A stretch of DNA of 64,000 bases from Dactylosporangium sp040689395 (GTDB lineage: Bacteria; Actinomycetota; Actinomycetes; Mycobacteriales; Micromonosporaceae): the NCBI RefSeq assembly GCF_040689395.1, contig NZ_JBFAZX010000012.1, forward strand, positions 62,001 through 126,000, given 5' to 3'. The translations under genes were made by a program, and so were the position numbers. How positions within the stretch are numbered: position 1 is the first letter of the stretch; the number at the start of each line of letters is the position of its first letter. The notes beneath the pieces were generated by a model. The model did no database searches, was not told where the DNA came from, and saw nothing but the letters and a program-made list of their open reading frames with translations. Positions 49,972 to 58,924 of this stretch are shown piece after piece.

Positions 49972-51019
49972 CTTGTGGTTGCGGGGTCTCTGGCGGTGGA
50001 TGGTCGCCGTTGGTGTCGGGGTTGGGGCGGTCCTTGTGTACGGGACTCCCGCTGCGGCGCACGGGGCCGATGCGCCAGTTGCGGTTGGGTACGTCGTGCG
50101 GGTCGAGTCGGTTTCCGTTGCTGGGGTCTCTGTCCGGGCCGTTGACGGGGGTGCGCGGCTTGAGCTCGTCAATCATTCGGGGCGCGAAGTTGTCGTGCTC
50201 GGGCTGCAAGGGGAGCAGTTTCTGCGCGTCACCGCCGATGGGGTCGACGAGAATCGGAAGGCGCCTACCTGGTTTGCCAGTCGGGCGTTGAGTGGGGGCG
50301 GTACCGGCGGGGATGTCTCGGCGGCACCCGAGTGGCATCGGGTCGCGTCTGAGCCCCGGGTGCGGTGGCATGACGAGCGGGCGCGCGATCTTCCGGCTCG
50401 GGCCTGGAGCGTTCCGCTGCTCGTGGACCAGCGGGAGGCGGGGATTGTGCGCGGTACCGTCGCCGAGGCCGAAACGCCGGAAACGGGCTGGTGGTGGGCG
50501 GGCGCGCTGCTCGCCGGTGTGGGCGTCGGGCTGCTGTGGCGGTGGCGCGGCGCGCTGGCGGCGGTTGCGGTCGTCGGCGGGGGGATCGTGGCCGGGTGGA
50601 TCGTGGCGTCCGCGTGGCTCGCCGCGTCGCCGGCCGACGGGGCCGGGGTGCAGCTGCTGGCGCGACTGTGGCCGCTGGTGACCGGGGTCGGGGTGGTCGC
50701 GGCCGGAATCCTGCTGGTGTTCAAGCGGGTCGACATCGTCGTGGGTATCGCGGGGGCCTGTCTTGCGGTGATGGTCGGGTTCGCGAATTCGGCCGTGTTC
50801 CGGTACGGGACGCTCGCCGGGCCGTCCTGGGGGAGATGGGCCGTCGTCGTCGCGCTCGCCGCGGGGATGGGGCTGGCCGTGGCCGGGGGAGTGCGGTGGT
50901 ACCAGGCGACCGGCGAGCCGGCGGACGTCGAAGGAGCGGAGCGTTCGGTGCGCGCCGACGCGGCCCCGGAGGCGGGAGCGGCGCCCGGTGCGGGCCAGAA
51001 CACACAAGCCATGAGCTGA
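49949..51019 (+). CDS. Membrane protein with an extracytoplasmic beta domain
   Basis: About 356 residues. Signal or first helix (MVAVGVGVGAVLVYGTPAAA) is followed by an outer domain (YVVRVESVSVAGVSVRAVDG, LELVNHSGREVVVLGLQGEQ) and four membrane helices from about residue 185 (WWWAGALLAGVGVGLLW onward), with an acidic/Ala tail. Similar proteins are widespread in actinobacteria near copper or cytochrome genes but have no established role. GTG at 49961 with GGGAGGG just before it is an equally good start. Confidence 0.8.
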   Translation: MGGLVTRDLWLRGLWRWMVAVGVGVGAVLVYGTPAAAHGADAPVAVGYVVRVESVSVAGVSVRAVDGGARLELVNHSGREVVVLGLQGEQFLRVTADGVDENRKAPTWFASRALSGGGTGGDVSAAPEWHRVASEPRVRWHDERARDLPARAWSVPLLVDQREAGIVRGTVAEAETPETGWWWAGALLAGVGVGLLWRWRGALAAVAVVGGGIVAGWIVASAWLAASPADGAGVQLLARLWPLVTGVGVVAAGILLVFKRVDIVVGIAGACLAVMVGFANSAVFRYGTLAGPSWGRWAVVVALAAGMGLAVAGGVRWYQATGEPADVEGAERSVRADAAPEAGAAPGAGQNTQAMS

Positions 51020-51089
51020 ACACGACGATCAAGCTGTCGTCTCAGGCGGCAGCGGCTGCCTCGCGGCCAGGTCCGCGGGCGGCGGTCGT

Positions 51090-52055
51090 TCAGCGCTTTC
51101 TGTAGCGCGGGCGCGGCATCAGCCGGGTGGTCGGGAGCGGCGGGGCGGGCAGCGGCTCCTCGCCGCCCGGTACCGTGCCGAAGCGGTCCGAGCCCCGCAT
51201 CCAGTCCTCGCGCGCCTCGACGATCTCCTCGTGGGAGCGGCCGACGAAGTTCCACCACATGACGAGTTCCTCCTCGAACGGAACGCCGCCGAGCAGGAAC
51301 AGGCGCGAGCGCTGCCCGGACTCGAGGCGGATCGTGTCGCGGTGGGCGCCGAGGTACAGCAGCGAACCGGGAGCGACGTCCACGCCCTCGACGCGCGCGG
51401 TGCCTTCGGTGACGACGACGGCGTGCTCGAAGTCGCGGCGCACGCGGATGTCGGTGCGGGCGTGCTCACTCAGCTCGATGTCGGCGCCGAGGAGCTCGCT
51501 GTGGACCTCGGCGGGGGATGCGGCGCCCTCGAGCTCACCGACAGCAATCCGGATTTTTGCCGATTCATCCGAGATCTCGGGGAGATCGGCGAGGTGCTGA
51601 AACGCCGGGGCGCGGTGGCGGCTCTCCTGCGGCAGTGCGACCCACAGTTGCAGGCCGTGCAGCACCGGCGGCTTCTCGGTCGGCGAGTTCTCCGAGTGGA
51701 CGATGCCGCGCCCGGACGTCATGATGTTGAGCTGGCCAGGGTAGATGACATGGTCGGAGCCGAGGCTGTCGCGGTGGCGTACCTCGCCACCCAGCAGCCA
51801 GCTCACGGTCTGCAGCCCGATGTGCGGATGCGGCGGCACGCGCATGCCGGGCCGCCCGGTCACGTCCTCGGGCCCGAAGTGGTCGAGGAAGCACCACGCC
51901 CCGATGGTACGGCGGGTCTTGTTGGGCAGGCTGCGCCGGACGACGCTGTATCGGCCGAGGGGTACGTCACGCCCTTCGAGCAGTTCGGCGCACGACCCGG
52001 TTTCGGTCTCGACGGGCAGGTCCACCTCGGCCGGCTGGCCTTCCAGGTTGCTCAT
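51090..52055 (-). CDS. Pirin-family protein
   Basis: A 321-residue bicupin. The metal-binding signature is PPHPHIGLQTVSWLLGGEV and SGRGIVHSENSP, giving three His and one Glu for iron. Pirins include quercetinases and transcription cofactors. The C-terminal cupin holds VMWWNFVGRSHEEI, typical of the family. ATG start at 52055. No partner gene adjacent. Confidence 0.95.
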   Translation of the reverse strand: MSNLEGQPAEVDLPVETETGSCAELLEGRDVPLGRYSVVRRSLPNKTRRTIGAWCFLDHFGPEDVTGRPGMRVPPHPHIGLQTVSWLLGGEVRHRDSLGSDHVIYPGQLNIMTSGRGIVHSENSPTEKPPVLHGLQLWVALPQESRHRAPAFQHLADLPEISDESAKIRIAVGELEGAASPAEVHSELLGADIELSEHARTDIRVRRDFEHAVVVTEGTARVEGVDVAPGSLLYLGAHRDTIRLESGQRSRLFLLGGVPFEEELVMWWNFVGRSHEEIVEAREDWMRGSDRFGTVPGGEEPLPAPPLPTTRLMPRPRYRKR

Positions 52056-52247
52056 TCCGCCGATTCTCCCAGCACTCGCTCGGGTCGCCCAGGTGCCGCC
52101 ACGGGCCGCGCTGCAGGCGGCCCGCCGGGGCCCCGAAGCGGTGGTGGACCGGCTCGCCGACGACCGAGCCGACGCGCGCTGCTGGCGATGACAGCGCGAC
52201 GGCCGATCGAGACGCTCCGAAGCGGCAGCGTGGGAGCGGTGAAAGGT

Positions 52248-53273
52248 TCAGACCACTACCGTGCCGGCGGCGGCGATCGCGGCGCCCCTCGCGCCGGCCA
52301 TGTCGCGCTCCGGGACCAGGGCGAAGTGCGCCACCGCGGCCTGTTCCTCGCGGAGCAGGGTGTGTTCGTGCACGCGGGACAGGAACCAGTCGCGGAAATG
52401 CGGTGCCGCCTCGACCACGCCGCCGCCGACGAAGTAGCAGTCGGGGTCGGTGAAGTTGGCCGCGATGGTGAAGAGGCGGCCGAGGCTCATGGCCTGCTGC
52501 TCGAAGATCTTCAGGGCCAGCTCGTCGCCCCGTTCGCCGTACGAGCGGACCTGCTTCGCGGCGGCCTTGATGGAGTCGGCCTGGTGCAGCGGGTGGTCCG
52601 GATACCGGGTGAGCCAATACGGCAGCAGGTTGCGCACGATGCCGGTCAGGGACGAGACGCTTTCGACGTCGCCGAGGAAGCCGCACCCGCAGCTGGGCAG
52701 GGGCTGGCCCTCCTCGAGCAGGCCGTGCATCGGGATATGCACGTGGCCGAGTTCGCCCGCCATGCCGGCCGCGCCCTTGACGACCTTGCCCTGCTCGATG
52801 ACGCCGCCGCCCAGGCCGGTGCCGACGATCGCGGAGACCGAGGACTTGATGTGGGCGTCGGTACCGAAGTACACATGGTGGGCGTAGAGCGCGGCCGCGT
52901 TGCCGTCGTTGTTGTACACGACCGGGAGGCCGAGCCGCTCCTCCAGCGCGCCGCGGAAGTCGAAGCCCCACCAGTCGGGCTGCGAGAAGTTGGTCGCGCC
53001 CTTGGAGGAGATGACGCCGTTGGCGCTCGCGGGGCCGGGCGTGTCGAGGCCGACGGCGACGACGCGGGAGCGGTCCACCTTGGTCACGACCAGGATGTTC
53101 TCGAACGCCCCGGCAAGGGACTCCACGGCGGCCTCGGGGCCGTCGAGCACCCGGCTCGGCACCTCGACCAGCCCGTCAACCAGGAACGAGCCCTCGTGAT
53201 CGAGCACCGTGGCGTTGTTCGCGGTGCCGCCGTTGTCAAGCCCGACAACGACCCAGTCCTTCGCGTTCACCAT
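52248..53273 (-). CDS. ROK-family sugar kinase
   Basis: A 341-residue kinase. ATP site VGLDNGGT at the N-terminus; sugar site YNNDGNAAAL (catalytic Asp) and VGTGLGGGVIEQGK; ROK signature region GELGHVHIPMHG. The zinc motif reads CGCGFLGDVES, where the third cysteine of the usual CxCGxxGCxE is replaced by Asp, so zinc binding may be weakened. Probably phosphorylates glucose or a related hexose. ATG at 53273 chosen; the longer frame upstream is antisense to the divergent gene region. Confidence 0.9.
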   Translation of the reverse strand: MVNAKDWVVVGLDNGGTANNATVLDHEGSFLVDGLVEVPSRVLDGPEAAVESLAGAFENILVVTKVDRSRVVAVGLDTPGPASANGVISSKGATNFSQPDWWGFDFRGALEERLGLPVVYNNDGNAAALYAHHVYFGTDAHIKSSVSAIVGTGLGGGVIEQGKVVKGAAGMAGELGHVHIPMHGLLEEGQPLPSCGCGFLGDVESVSSLTGIVRNLLPYWLTRYPDHPLHQADSIKAAAKQVRSYGERGDELALKIFEQQAMSLGRLFTIAANFTDPDCYFVGGGVVEAAPHFRDWFLSRVHEHTLLREEQAAVAHFALVPERDMAGARGAAIAAAGTVVV

Positions 53274-53364
53274 CGTCCGACTCCCTGAGAACATCCGCGC
53301 GGCATGCACGCTACCGCATTTTCTGTTGACCTCAACCGGGCTTGAGCTTGCACAGTGGGTACCC

Positions 53365-54270
53365 ATGAGAGCCGCAGCGTTTGCCGAGCCGGGCCCGCCG
53401 GACGTCCTTCGCACCCTCGACCTGCCCGAACCTCAAGCCGGCCCCGGCCAGGTGCGGGTGCGGGTCGCAACGGCCGGTGTCCAGCCGTTCGATGCGAGCC
53501 TGCGCCGGGGTTGGGTCCCGCCGTATGCGACCGTGACCCTGCCCCAGATCCCCGGCAACGAGTTCGCGGGCGTCGTCGACCAGGGCACGCCGGAGATCCC
53601 AGTCGGCAGCGAGGTGCTGGGCTTCAGCGTGTTCAACGCCTACGCGGAGTACATCGTCGTCGCCGCCGACCAGGTCGCCCTGAAGCCACCGGGCGTGTCG
53701 TGGGAGGTGGCCGGCGGCTTCAGGGCCGGCTGGCAGACCGCCCGGCTCGCACTGTCCGCGATCGGCGTCGGCCCCGGCGACACCGTGCTCATCAACGCGG
53801 CCGCGGGCTCGACCGGCACGGCCGGCGTCCAGCTCGCCCGCCTCCTCGGAGCCTCCGTCATCGGTACCGCGAGCGAATCCAACCAGGACTATGTGCGCTC
53901 TCTCGGCGCGATTCCCGTGGTGTACGGCAAAGGCCTGGCCGCCCGCGTCCGCGCCCTGGCACCGCACGGCGTGACGGCCGCGATCGACGGCGCCGGTGGC
54001 GAGGCCCTCGAGACGTCCCTGGAGCTCGTCGAGGATCGCAAGCGGATCATCACCCTGGCGGCGCACGACCGCATCGAGGAGCTCGGCCTCGGCCGCATCC
54101 AGGGCCGCCGCAGCGCCGAGGCCCTGGCCGAGCTCATCGCCCTGTACGCGGCGGGCGACACGACGTGGCACATCCGCCGCGTGTACCCGCTCTCCGAGGC
54201 AGCCGAGGCCCACCGCGAGATCGAGACGGGCCACGGCCGCGGCAAGATCGTCCTATCCATACCGGACTAG
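53365..54270 (+). CDS. Medium-chain dehydrogenase/quinone oxidoreductase family protein
   Basis: A 301-residue NADPH-dependent enzyme of the QOR branch without zinc. N-terminal catalytic fold (MRAAAFAEPGPPDVLRTLDL, IPGNEFAGVV) and Rossmann domain with INAAAGSTGTAGVQLARLLG. The C-terminal motif AHREIETGHGRGKIVLSI is typical. Likely reduces quinones or enones. ATG at 53365. Followed by a hairpin. Confidence 0.93.
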   Translation: MRAAAFAEPGPPDVLRTLDLPEPQAGPGQVRVRVATAGVQPFDASLRRGWVPPYATVTLPQIPGNEFAGVVDQGTPEIPVGSEVLGFSVFNAYAEYIVVAADQVALKPPGVSWEVAGGFRAGWQTARLALSAIGVGPGDTVLINAAAGSTGTAGVQLARLLGASVIGTASESNQDYVRSLGAIPVVYGKGLAARVRALAPHGVTAAIDGAGGEALETSLELVEDRKRIITLAAHDRIEELGLGRIQGRRSAEALAELIALYAAGDTTWHIRRVYPLSEAAEAHREIETGHGRGKIVLSIPD

Positions 54271-54302
54271 AAACACCCAAACCGCAACATGGCTGATGAG
54301 CC

Positions 54303-54342
54303 CGAAAAGTCCGATATCATCACCACGTGTTCGGACTTTTCG
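54303..54342. terminator. 12-bp inverted repeat between convergent genes
   Basis: CGAAAAGTCCGA (54303-54314) and TCGGACTTTTCG (54331-54342) pair perfectly around a 16-nt loop, 33 nt after the oxidoreductase stop. Confidence 0.6.
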
Positions 54343-54574
54343 CGGCGGCGTGCCCGGACAGCGGACGCAACCCTCGCACGCCGGACCTCCCTGAATCTGG
54401 CACGGCTGCCCCGCGGCGGCGAGGCCGAGCCGGACGAACGCCACGCGACCAAGCACGGAGCCCGGCCCGATGACCCGTCCAGCAAAGCCACAGAGTGCAC
54501 CGATGCCGCCAAGGGAGCAGGTGACCTGGCCAGCGAAGCGCAGCCAGCGCCGATGCGCAGCGAGGCATGGGGGG

Positions 54575-54696
54575 GGGTGCGGGGTGGGAACCCCCCGCCG
54601 CGCCGCGCCGAAGGCGCCGCCAGGCAGCTAACAGTGGGTGCGGGGTGGGAACCCCCCCCGCCGCGCCCGCGCGAAGCGCGCGCCAAGCTAAGAACT
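54575..54696. repeat. Two copies of a 61-bp direct repeat
   Basis: Units at 54575 and 54636 begin GGGTGCGGGGTGGGAACCCC, continue CGCCGCGCC..CGAAG and end near AGCTAA. The second runs into the 3' end of the response-regulator gene. Confidence 0.8.
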
Positions 54697-55332
54697 GCGC
54701 TGTAGGTGAGCCAGCACGGCCAGGACGCGACGGTTGTCGTCGTCCGAGACCGGCAGGTTCAGTTTGCCGAAGATGCTCGCGATGTGTTTGCCCACCGCGC
54801 TCTCGCTCAGGAACAGCTGCTTCGCGATCGCGGCGTTCGAGCGGCCCTCCGCCATCAGGGTCAACACCTCGCGCTCGCGCGGCGTCAGGGTGCCCGACTG
54901 CGGGGTCGGCCGGGCGACCAGCTTGGCGATCACCGACGGGTCCATGACGGTGCCGCCGGAGGCGACACGGCGTACGGCGTCGATGAACTGGTCCGCGTTG
55001 AACACCCGGTCCTTGAGGAGGTAGCCGACCGCGCCCGTGCCGTCGGCGAGGAGTTCCCGGGCGTACAGCTGCTCGACGTGCTGTGAGAGCACGAGCACCG
55101 GCAGGCCCGGGACCTCGCGGCGGGCGGCCAGGGCGGCCTGCAGGCCCTCGTCGGTGAAGCTCGGCGGAAGCCGCACGTCGACGACGGCCACGTCGGGGCG
55201 ATGCGAGAGCAGGGCCTCGAGCAGGGTCGGGCCGGTGTCGACGGCCGCCACGATCTCGAAGCCGTGGCTCTGCAGCAGCAGGACCAGGCCGTCCCTCAGG
55301 AGGTAGAGGTCTTCGGCGAGGACGACGCGCAA
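54688..55332 (-). CDS. LuxR-type (NarL family) response regulator
   Basis: A 214-residue regulator. Receiver domain with phospho-acceptor Asp in VAVVDVRLPP and acidic pair AED near the start; C-terminal LuxR helix-turn-helix LTPREREVLTLMAEGRSNAA, LFLSESAVGKHIASIFGKL. Its start lies 37 bp inside the end of the histidine-kinase gene, so the two are one operon. The final residues are encoded by the second copy of a 61-bp repeat. Probably controls the divergent ABC exporter. Confidence 0.94.
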   Translation of the reverse strand: MRVVLAEDLYLLRDGLVLLLQSHGFEIVAAVDTGPTLLEALLSHRPDVAVVDVRLPPSFTDEGLQAALAARREVPGLPVLVLSQHVEQLYARELLADGTGAVGYLLKDRVFNADQFIDAVRRVASGGTVMDPSVIAKLVARPTPQSGTLTPREREVLTLMAEGRSNAAIAKQLFLSESAVGKHIASIFGKLNLPVSDDDNRRVLAVLAHLQRSS

Positions 55333-57071
55333 GGCACCTCCAGTGTGGCGACGGTCGGCCCGCCGTCGGGGCTATTGACGGCGAGCGTTCCGTCGAAGGT
55401 ACCCAACCGCCGCTCGATCCCGCGCAGCCCCGTGCCCCGCGACGGGTCGGCGCCGCCCTCGCCGTCGTCGGTGACCGTGATGCGCAGCAGGCCCTCGCGG
55501 TGGCGGATGTCGACCGTGACGTGCTCGGCATGGCCGTGCCGGACGGCGTTGGCCAGCAGCTCGCTGACCGCGAAGTACGCCGCCGACTCCACCGGCGCGG
55601 GAAGCCGGCCCGTGAGGCGGCCGATGACGGTGACCTCGGCCGCGGTGTCCAGCGCGAGGGCGCGCACCGCGTCGGACACGCCCCGCTCCGACAGCACCGG
55701 CGGGTGGATGCCGCGCACGAGGTCGCGCAGCTCGCTCAGCGCGGTCTGCGAGGTCTCCCGCGCCTGCGCCACGAGGCGCCGGGCGGCGGCCGGGTCGGTG
55801 TCCATGAGCCGCTCGATCGCGCCGAGGGTCAGCCCGACCGAGATGAGCCGCGCCTGGGCGCCGTCGTGCAGGTCGCGCTCGATGCGGCGGACCTCGGCGG
55901 CCTGGGCGTCGACGGCGTCGGCGCGGGACTGGGTGAGCCGCTCCACGCGCCGCCGCAGCTGTTCCTTGGCCGTCGGACGCAGCAGCAGCGGGGTCCAGCG
56001 CGACACCAGCCGCAGCACCGCCGGCGCCACCGCTAGCGCTGCGGCTATCAGCAGCACGCCGGCGACGAGCCCGGCCGTGCGGTTGCCGGCGGCGGCGCCG
56101 TACCAGGTGTTCCACTCGGCGTCGAACGCCTGTGTCCACACCCACGGCAGCGCCAGGCCGAAGGCGCCGTACACGCCGGCCAGCGTCGGTATGCCGGCCA
56201 GCACCCCGGTGACGACCGCGTCGGCGCCCAGCCACGCGAGGTCCCGCCAGGTGGCCGGGTCGTGCCAGACCCAGTGCCAGCGCGCGTTGAACTCCGCCAT
56301 GCCCTCGGTCTTGTACAGCGACTTGTGCACCCGATAGAGCCCATCCGCGCGCAGCTCGGGGCGCAGCCGAGGGGTGTACGGGCGCTCGACTGGCTCGCCG
56401 GCCCACCCGGCGTACTGCCGGCGGAGATTGGCCAGCCAGCGGAAGTGCGTGAACCCGACCGGGATCAGGAAGATGATGCCCAGGCCGAAGCCGAGCGTGA
56501 AGCAGACGAGGGTGACCGCGAGCTGCGCCACCTGCAGCACCGCGCTGAGGAAGAGCAGGCCGCAGCGGGCCCAGGTGAGCAGGACCTGGTCGGTGCGCCG
56601 CGGCCGCTTCACCCGCGTCACCGGGCGCAGCAGGCAGGCGCTCCACGCGGCGACTCCGCGCACGGCCCACGGCGCGACCGGCAGCCCGATCGGCACGACG
56701 AGCAGCACGACGAGCGGGAACCACAGCTGCCAGGCCAGGTCGCGGCACGTCGCCGGGTCGTTGACCATCCACTCCAGCCGGTGCATGTAGTTCGGGAACC
56801 ACGGGCTGCGGTACAGGGTCCGGTCGTGCCGGTACAGCCCCTCCTCGTCCGGCTCGATCGGCGGCGGTGGCGCCCGGTAGGGCTCGGGGATCTCGCGGCC
56901 GAGCCAGGCGCCGAACTGCGCCCGTCGGCGGTTGGTGGTCGCCCGGGCCAGCCGCAGGCCGGTGATCACGCCGACCGCGAGCAGCAGCACCGAGCCGAGG
57001 AACTCGGCGAAGACGAGCACGGCCAGGCCGAGCAGCTGCGCGCTGCGGGCCAGCGCCCTCACGTAGGTCAT
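55296..57071 (-). CDS. Sensor histidine kinase with duplicated membrane sensor domain
   Basis: A 591-residue kinase. Two copies of the PF13796-type sensor unit fill residues 1-360; each has a GLYR...LY motif (GLYRHDRTLYRSPWFPNYMH at about 78 and GLYRVHKSLYKTEGMAEFNA at about 235) followed by NDPATCRDLAW or HDPATWRDLAW and paired membrane helices. The HisKA_3 domain has the phospho-acceptor His in RRIERDLHDGAQARL. The ATPase domain shows ELLANAVRHGHA and GTGLRGIERRL. ATG at 57071 with AAGGAGG is the clear start. Probably senses membrane-active compounds handled by the neighbouring exporter (inference). Confidence 0.94.
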   Translation of the reverse strand: MTYVRALARSAQLLGLAVLVFAEFLGSVLLLAVGVITGLRLARATTNRRRAQFGAWLGREIPEPYRAPPPPIEPDEEGLYRHDRTLYRSPWFPNYMHRLEWMVNDPATCRDLAWQLWFPLVVLLVVPIGLPVAPWAVRGVAAWSACLLRPVTRVKRPRRTDQVLLTWARCGLLFLSAVLQVAQLAVTLVCFTLGFGLGIIFLIPVGFTHFRWLANLRRQYAGWAGEPVERPYTPRLRPELRADGLYRVHKSLYKTEGMAEFNARWHWVWHDPATWRDLAWLGADAVVTGVLAGIPTLAGVYGAFGLALPWVWTQAFDAEWNTWYGAAAGNRTAGLVAGVLLIAAALAVAPAVLRLVSRWTPLLLRPTAKEQLRRRVERLTQSRADAVDAQAAEVRRIERDLHDGAQARLISVGLTLGAIERLMDTDPAAARRLVAQARETSQTALSELRDLVRGIHPPVLSERGVSDAVRALALDTAAEVTVIGRLTGRLPAPVESAAYFAVSELLANAVRHGHAEHVTVDIRHREGLLRITVTDDGEGGADPSRGTGLRGIERRLGTFDGTLAVNSPDGGPTVATLEVPCASSSPKTSTS

Positions 57072-57203
57072 GGCTACCAGCCTCCTTTCCCGAGCGCCCG
57101 CGGACATCGGCCCTGGCTACCGCAGCGGGGTGTAGCTATCCCCACCCCCGTTCGGCGTCCAGCGTCATTCTGCCGGGCCGCGGAAATCGCGAGAGTTCTC
57201 GGC

Positions 57204-58112
57204 ATGACAGTCATCGACGTTGCGCAGTTGCACAAGCGGTACGGCGACCGGGTGGCCGTGCAGGACGTGTCCTTCTCGGTGGAGCGCGGCGAGATTTTCG
57301 GCATCATCGGGCGCAACGGCGCCGGCAAGACCACCACGGTCGAGTGCGTCGAGGGCCTGCGCGAGGCGGACGGGGGCAGCGTGCGGGTGTTCGGCCTGGA
57401 CCCGCGCGACCCCGCGGTACGCCAGCGCCTCGGCGTGCAGTTGCAGGAGTCGCAGCTGCCGGACCGCATCCGGGTCGGCGAGGCCCTGGAGCTCTTCGCG
57501 TCCTTCTACGACAACCCCGGCTCGCCGGCCCGGCTGCTGGACCAGCTGGGGCTGGCGGAGCACGCGAAGCAGCAGTACAAGAGGCTCTCCGGCGGCCAGA
57601 AACAGCGCCTGTCGATCGCGCTGTCGCTGGTCGGATCGCCGGAGGTCGCGGTGCTCGACGAGCTGACCACCGGGCTGGACCCGCAGGCCCGCCGGGACAC
57701 CTGGGAGCTCATCCGCAACATCCGCGACCGGGGCGTGACCGTCCTGCTCGTCACGCACTTCATGGACGAGGCCGAGCGGCTGTGCGACCGGATCGCGGTC
57801 GTCGACCGGGGCCGCACGGTCGCGGTGGACACGCCGGAGGCGCTGATCCGGAGGGTGTCGTCCGGCGTGACCGTGACCTTCCGGCCCTCGGCGCCGATCG
57901 CCGCCGATGATCTCGCCACGGTACCGGGGGTGGGCTCGGTCAGCGTCGACGACGGACTCTTCACCGTCACCGGCAGCGGCAACCTCGCCCACGAGGTGTC
58001 CTCCGCGCTCGCCGCCCGCTCGGTCGTGCCGCTCTCGCTGAACATCGTCCAGGCCGACCTCGAGTCCGCCTTCGTCGCCCTCACCGGCAGCCCCATCGGC
58101 AAGGAGTCCTGA
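57204..58112 (+). CDS. ABC exporter ATP-binding protein (DrrA/CcmA-like)
   Basis: A 302-residue ATPase. Walker A GRNGAGKTTTVECVEGL, signature LSGGQKQRLSIALSL, Walker B VAVLDELTTGLD (Leu replaces the usual Pro of DEPT), switch His in LVTHFMDEAE. C-terminal extension of about 80 residues as in antibiotic-exporter ATPases. One base separates its stop from the permease ATG. Divergent from the histidine kinase gene. Confidence 0.95.
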   Translation: MTVIDVAQLHKRYGDRVAVQDVSFSVERGEIFGIIGRNGAGKTTTVECVEGLREADGGSVRVFGLDPRDPAVRQRLGVQLQESQLPDRIRVGEALELFASFYDNPGSPARLLDQLGLAEHAKQQYKRLSGGQKQRLSIALSLVGSPEVAVLDELTTGLDPQARRDTWELIRNIRDRGVTVLLVTHFMDEAERLCDRIAVVDRGRTVAVDTPEALIRRVSSGVTVTFRPSAPIAADDLATVPGVGSVSVDDGLFTVTGSGNLAHEVSSALAARSVVPLSLNIVQADLESAFVALTGSPIGKES

Positions 58113-58113
58113 C

Positions 58114-58854
58114 ATGCGCGCCCTGACCCGCCTCACCCTGATCGAGACCCGGCTGATGCTCCGCGAGATCTCCCCGCCGATGTTCACCGTGCTGCTGCCG
58201 GTGGTGCTGCTGGTCGTCTTCGGCCTGCCCGCCGACACCCGCGAGCCCGACCCGCTCCTCGGCGGACATCGCGGCATCGACACGCTGATCCCGTCGATGT
58301 CCATCATGGTGGCGATGGCGATGGTGGCGTTCTTCATGCTGCCGGTGGTGCTGGCCACCTACCGCGAGAAGGGCGTCCTGCGCCGCTTCGCGACCACCCC
58401 GGTGAGGCCCGCCGCCCTGCTCGGTGCCCAGCTCGTCATGAACGCCGGCGTCGTGCTGGTCTCGATGGTGCTGACCCTGGCCGTCGGCGTGGCGGCGCTG
58501 GACATGCGCCTGCCGAACCTGCTGCTGGTGGCGCCGACGTTCCTGCTGGGCCTGCTCGGCCTGTTCCCGATCGGGCTGCTGGTGGCGTCGGTGGCGGGCA
58601 CCGCGAAGGCCGCGACCGGCTACGCCCTGGCGCTGTGGTTCCCGTCGGCGTTCTTCGCCGGGCTGTACGTCCCGGTGGAGTACCTGCCCTCGGCCCTGCG
58701 CCGCATCGGCGACTTCACCCCGCTCGGCGCCTTCCGCCAGGCGATCCAGGCCGCCTGGGCCGGCGACGTGCCGCGCCCGCTGCACCTGGCGGTGCTGGTG
58801 GCGAGCTTCCTGGTCGCCGGCGGCCTGGCGGTTCGTTCCTACCGCCCGGCGTGA
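58114..58854 (+). CDS. ABC-2 type exporter permease
   Basis: A 246-residue permease with six membrane helices of the ABC-2 class (TLIETRLMLREISPPMFTVL, VVLATYREKGVLRRFATTPV, GYALALWFPSAFFAGLYVPV, LTPLGAF-like DFTPLGAFRQAIQAAW). Forms an exporter with the preceding ATPase, probably for an antibiotic or lipid. Closed by a terminator at 58890. Confidence 0.94.
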   Translation: MRALTRLTLIETRLMLREISPPMFTVLLPVVLLVVFGLPADTREPDPLLGGHRGIDTLIPSMSIMVAMAMVAFFMLPVVLATYREKGVLRRFATTPVRPAALLGAQLVMNAGVVLVSMVLTLAVGVAALDMRLPNLLLVAPTFLLGLLGLFPIGLLVASVAGTAKAATGYALALWFPSAFFAGLYVPVEYLPSALRRIGDFTPLGAFRQAIQAAWAGDVPRPLHLAVLVASFLVAGGLAVRSYRPA

Positions 58855-58889
58855 TGCGCCGCCGGACTGTGCCGCCCGGACCGCGAAAC

Positions 58890-58924
58890 CGCGGCCCGGG
58901 CGGGCGTTCACCGTCCGGGCCGCG
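58890..58924. terminator. GC-rich hairpin between convergent genes
   Basis: CGCGGCCCGGGCGG (58890-58903) pairs with CCGTCCGGGCCGCG (58911-58924) with one G-U pair and a 7-nt loop. Shared by the ABC permease and the convergent hydrolase. Confidence 0.75.

Noticed and set aside
52070..52191. Plus-strand tail ending in a plausible helix (AALQAARRGPEAVVDRLADD)
   Set aside because: It is under 45 codons with no start or ribosome-binding site and lies antisense to the pirin upstream region; it could be a relic but cannot be supported.
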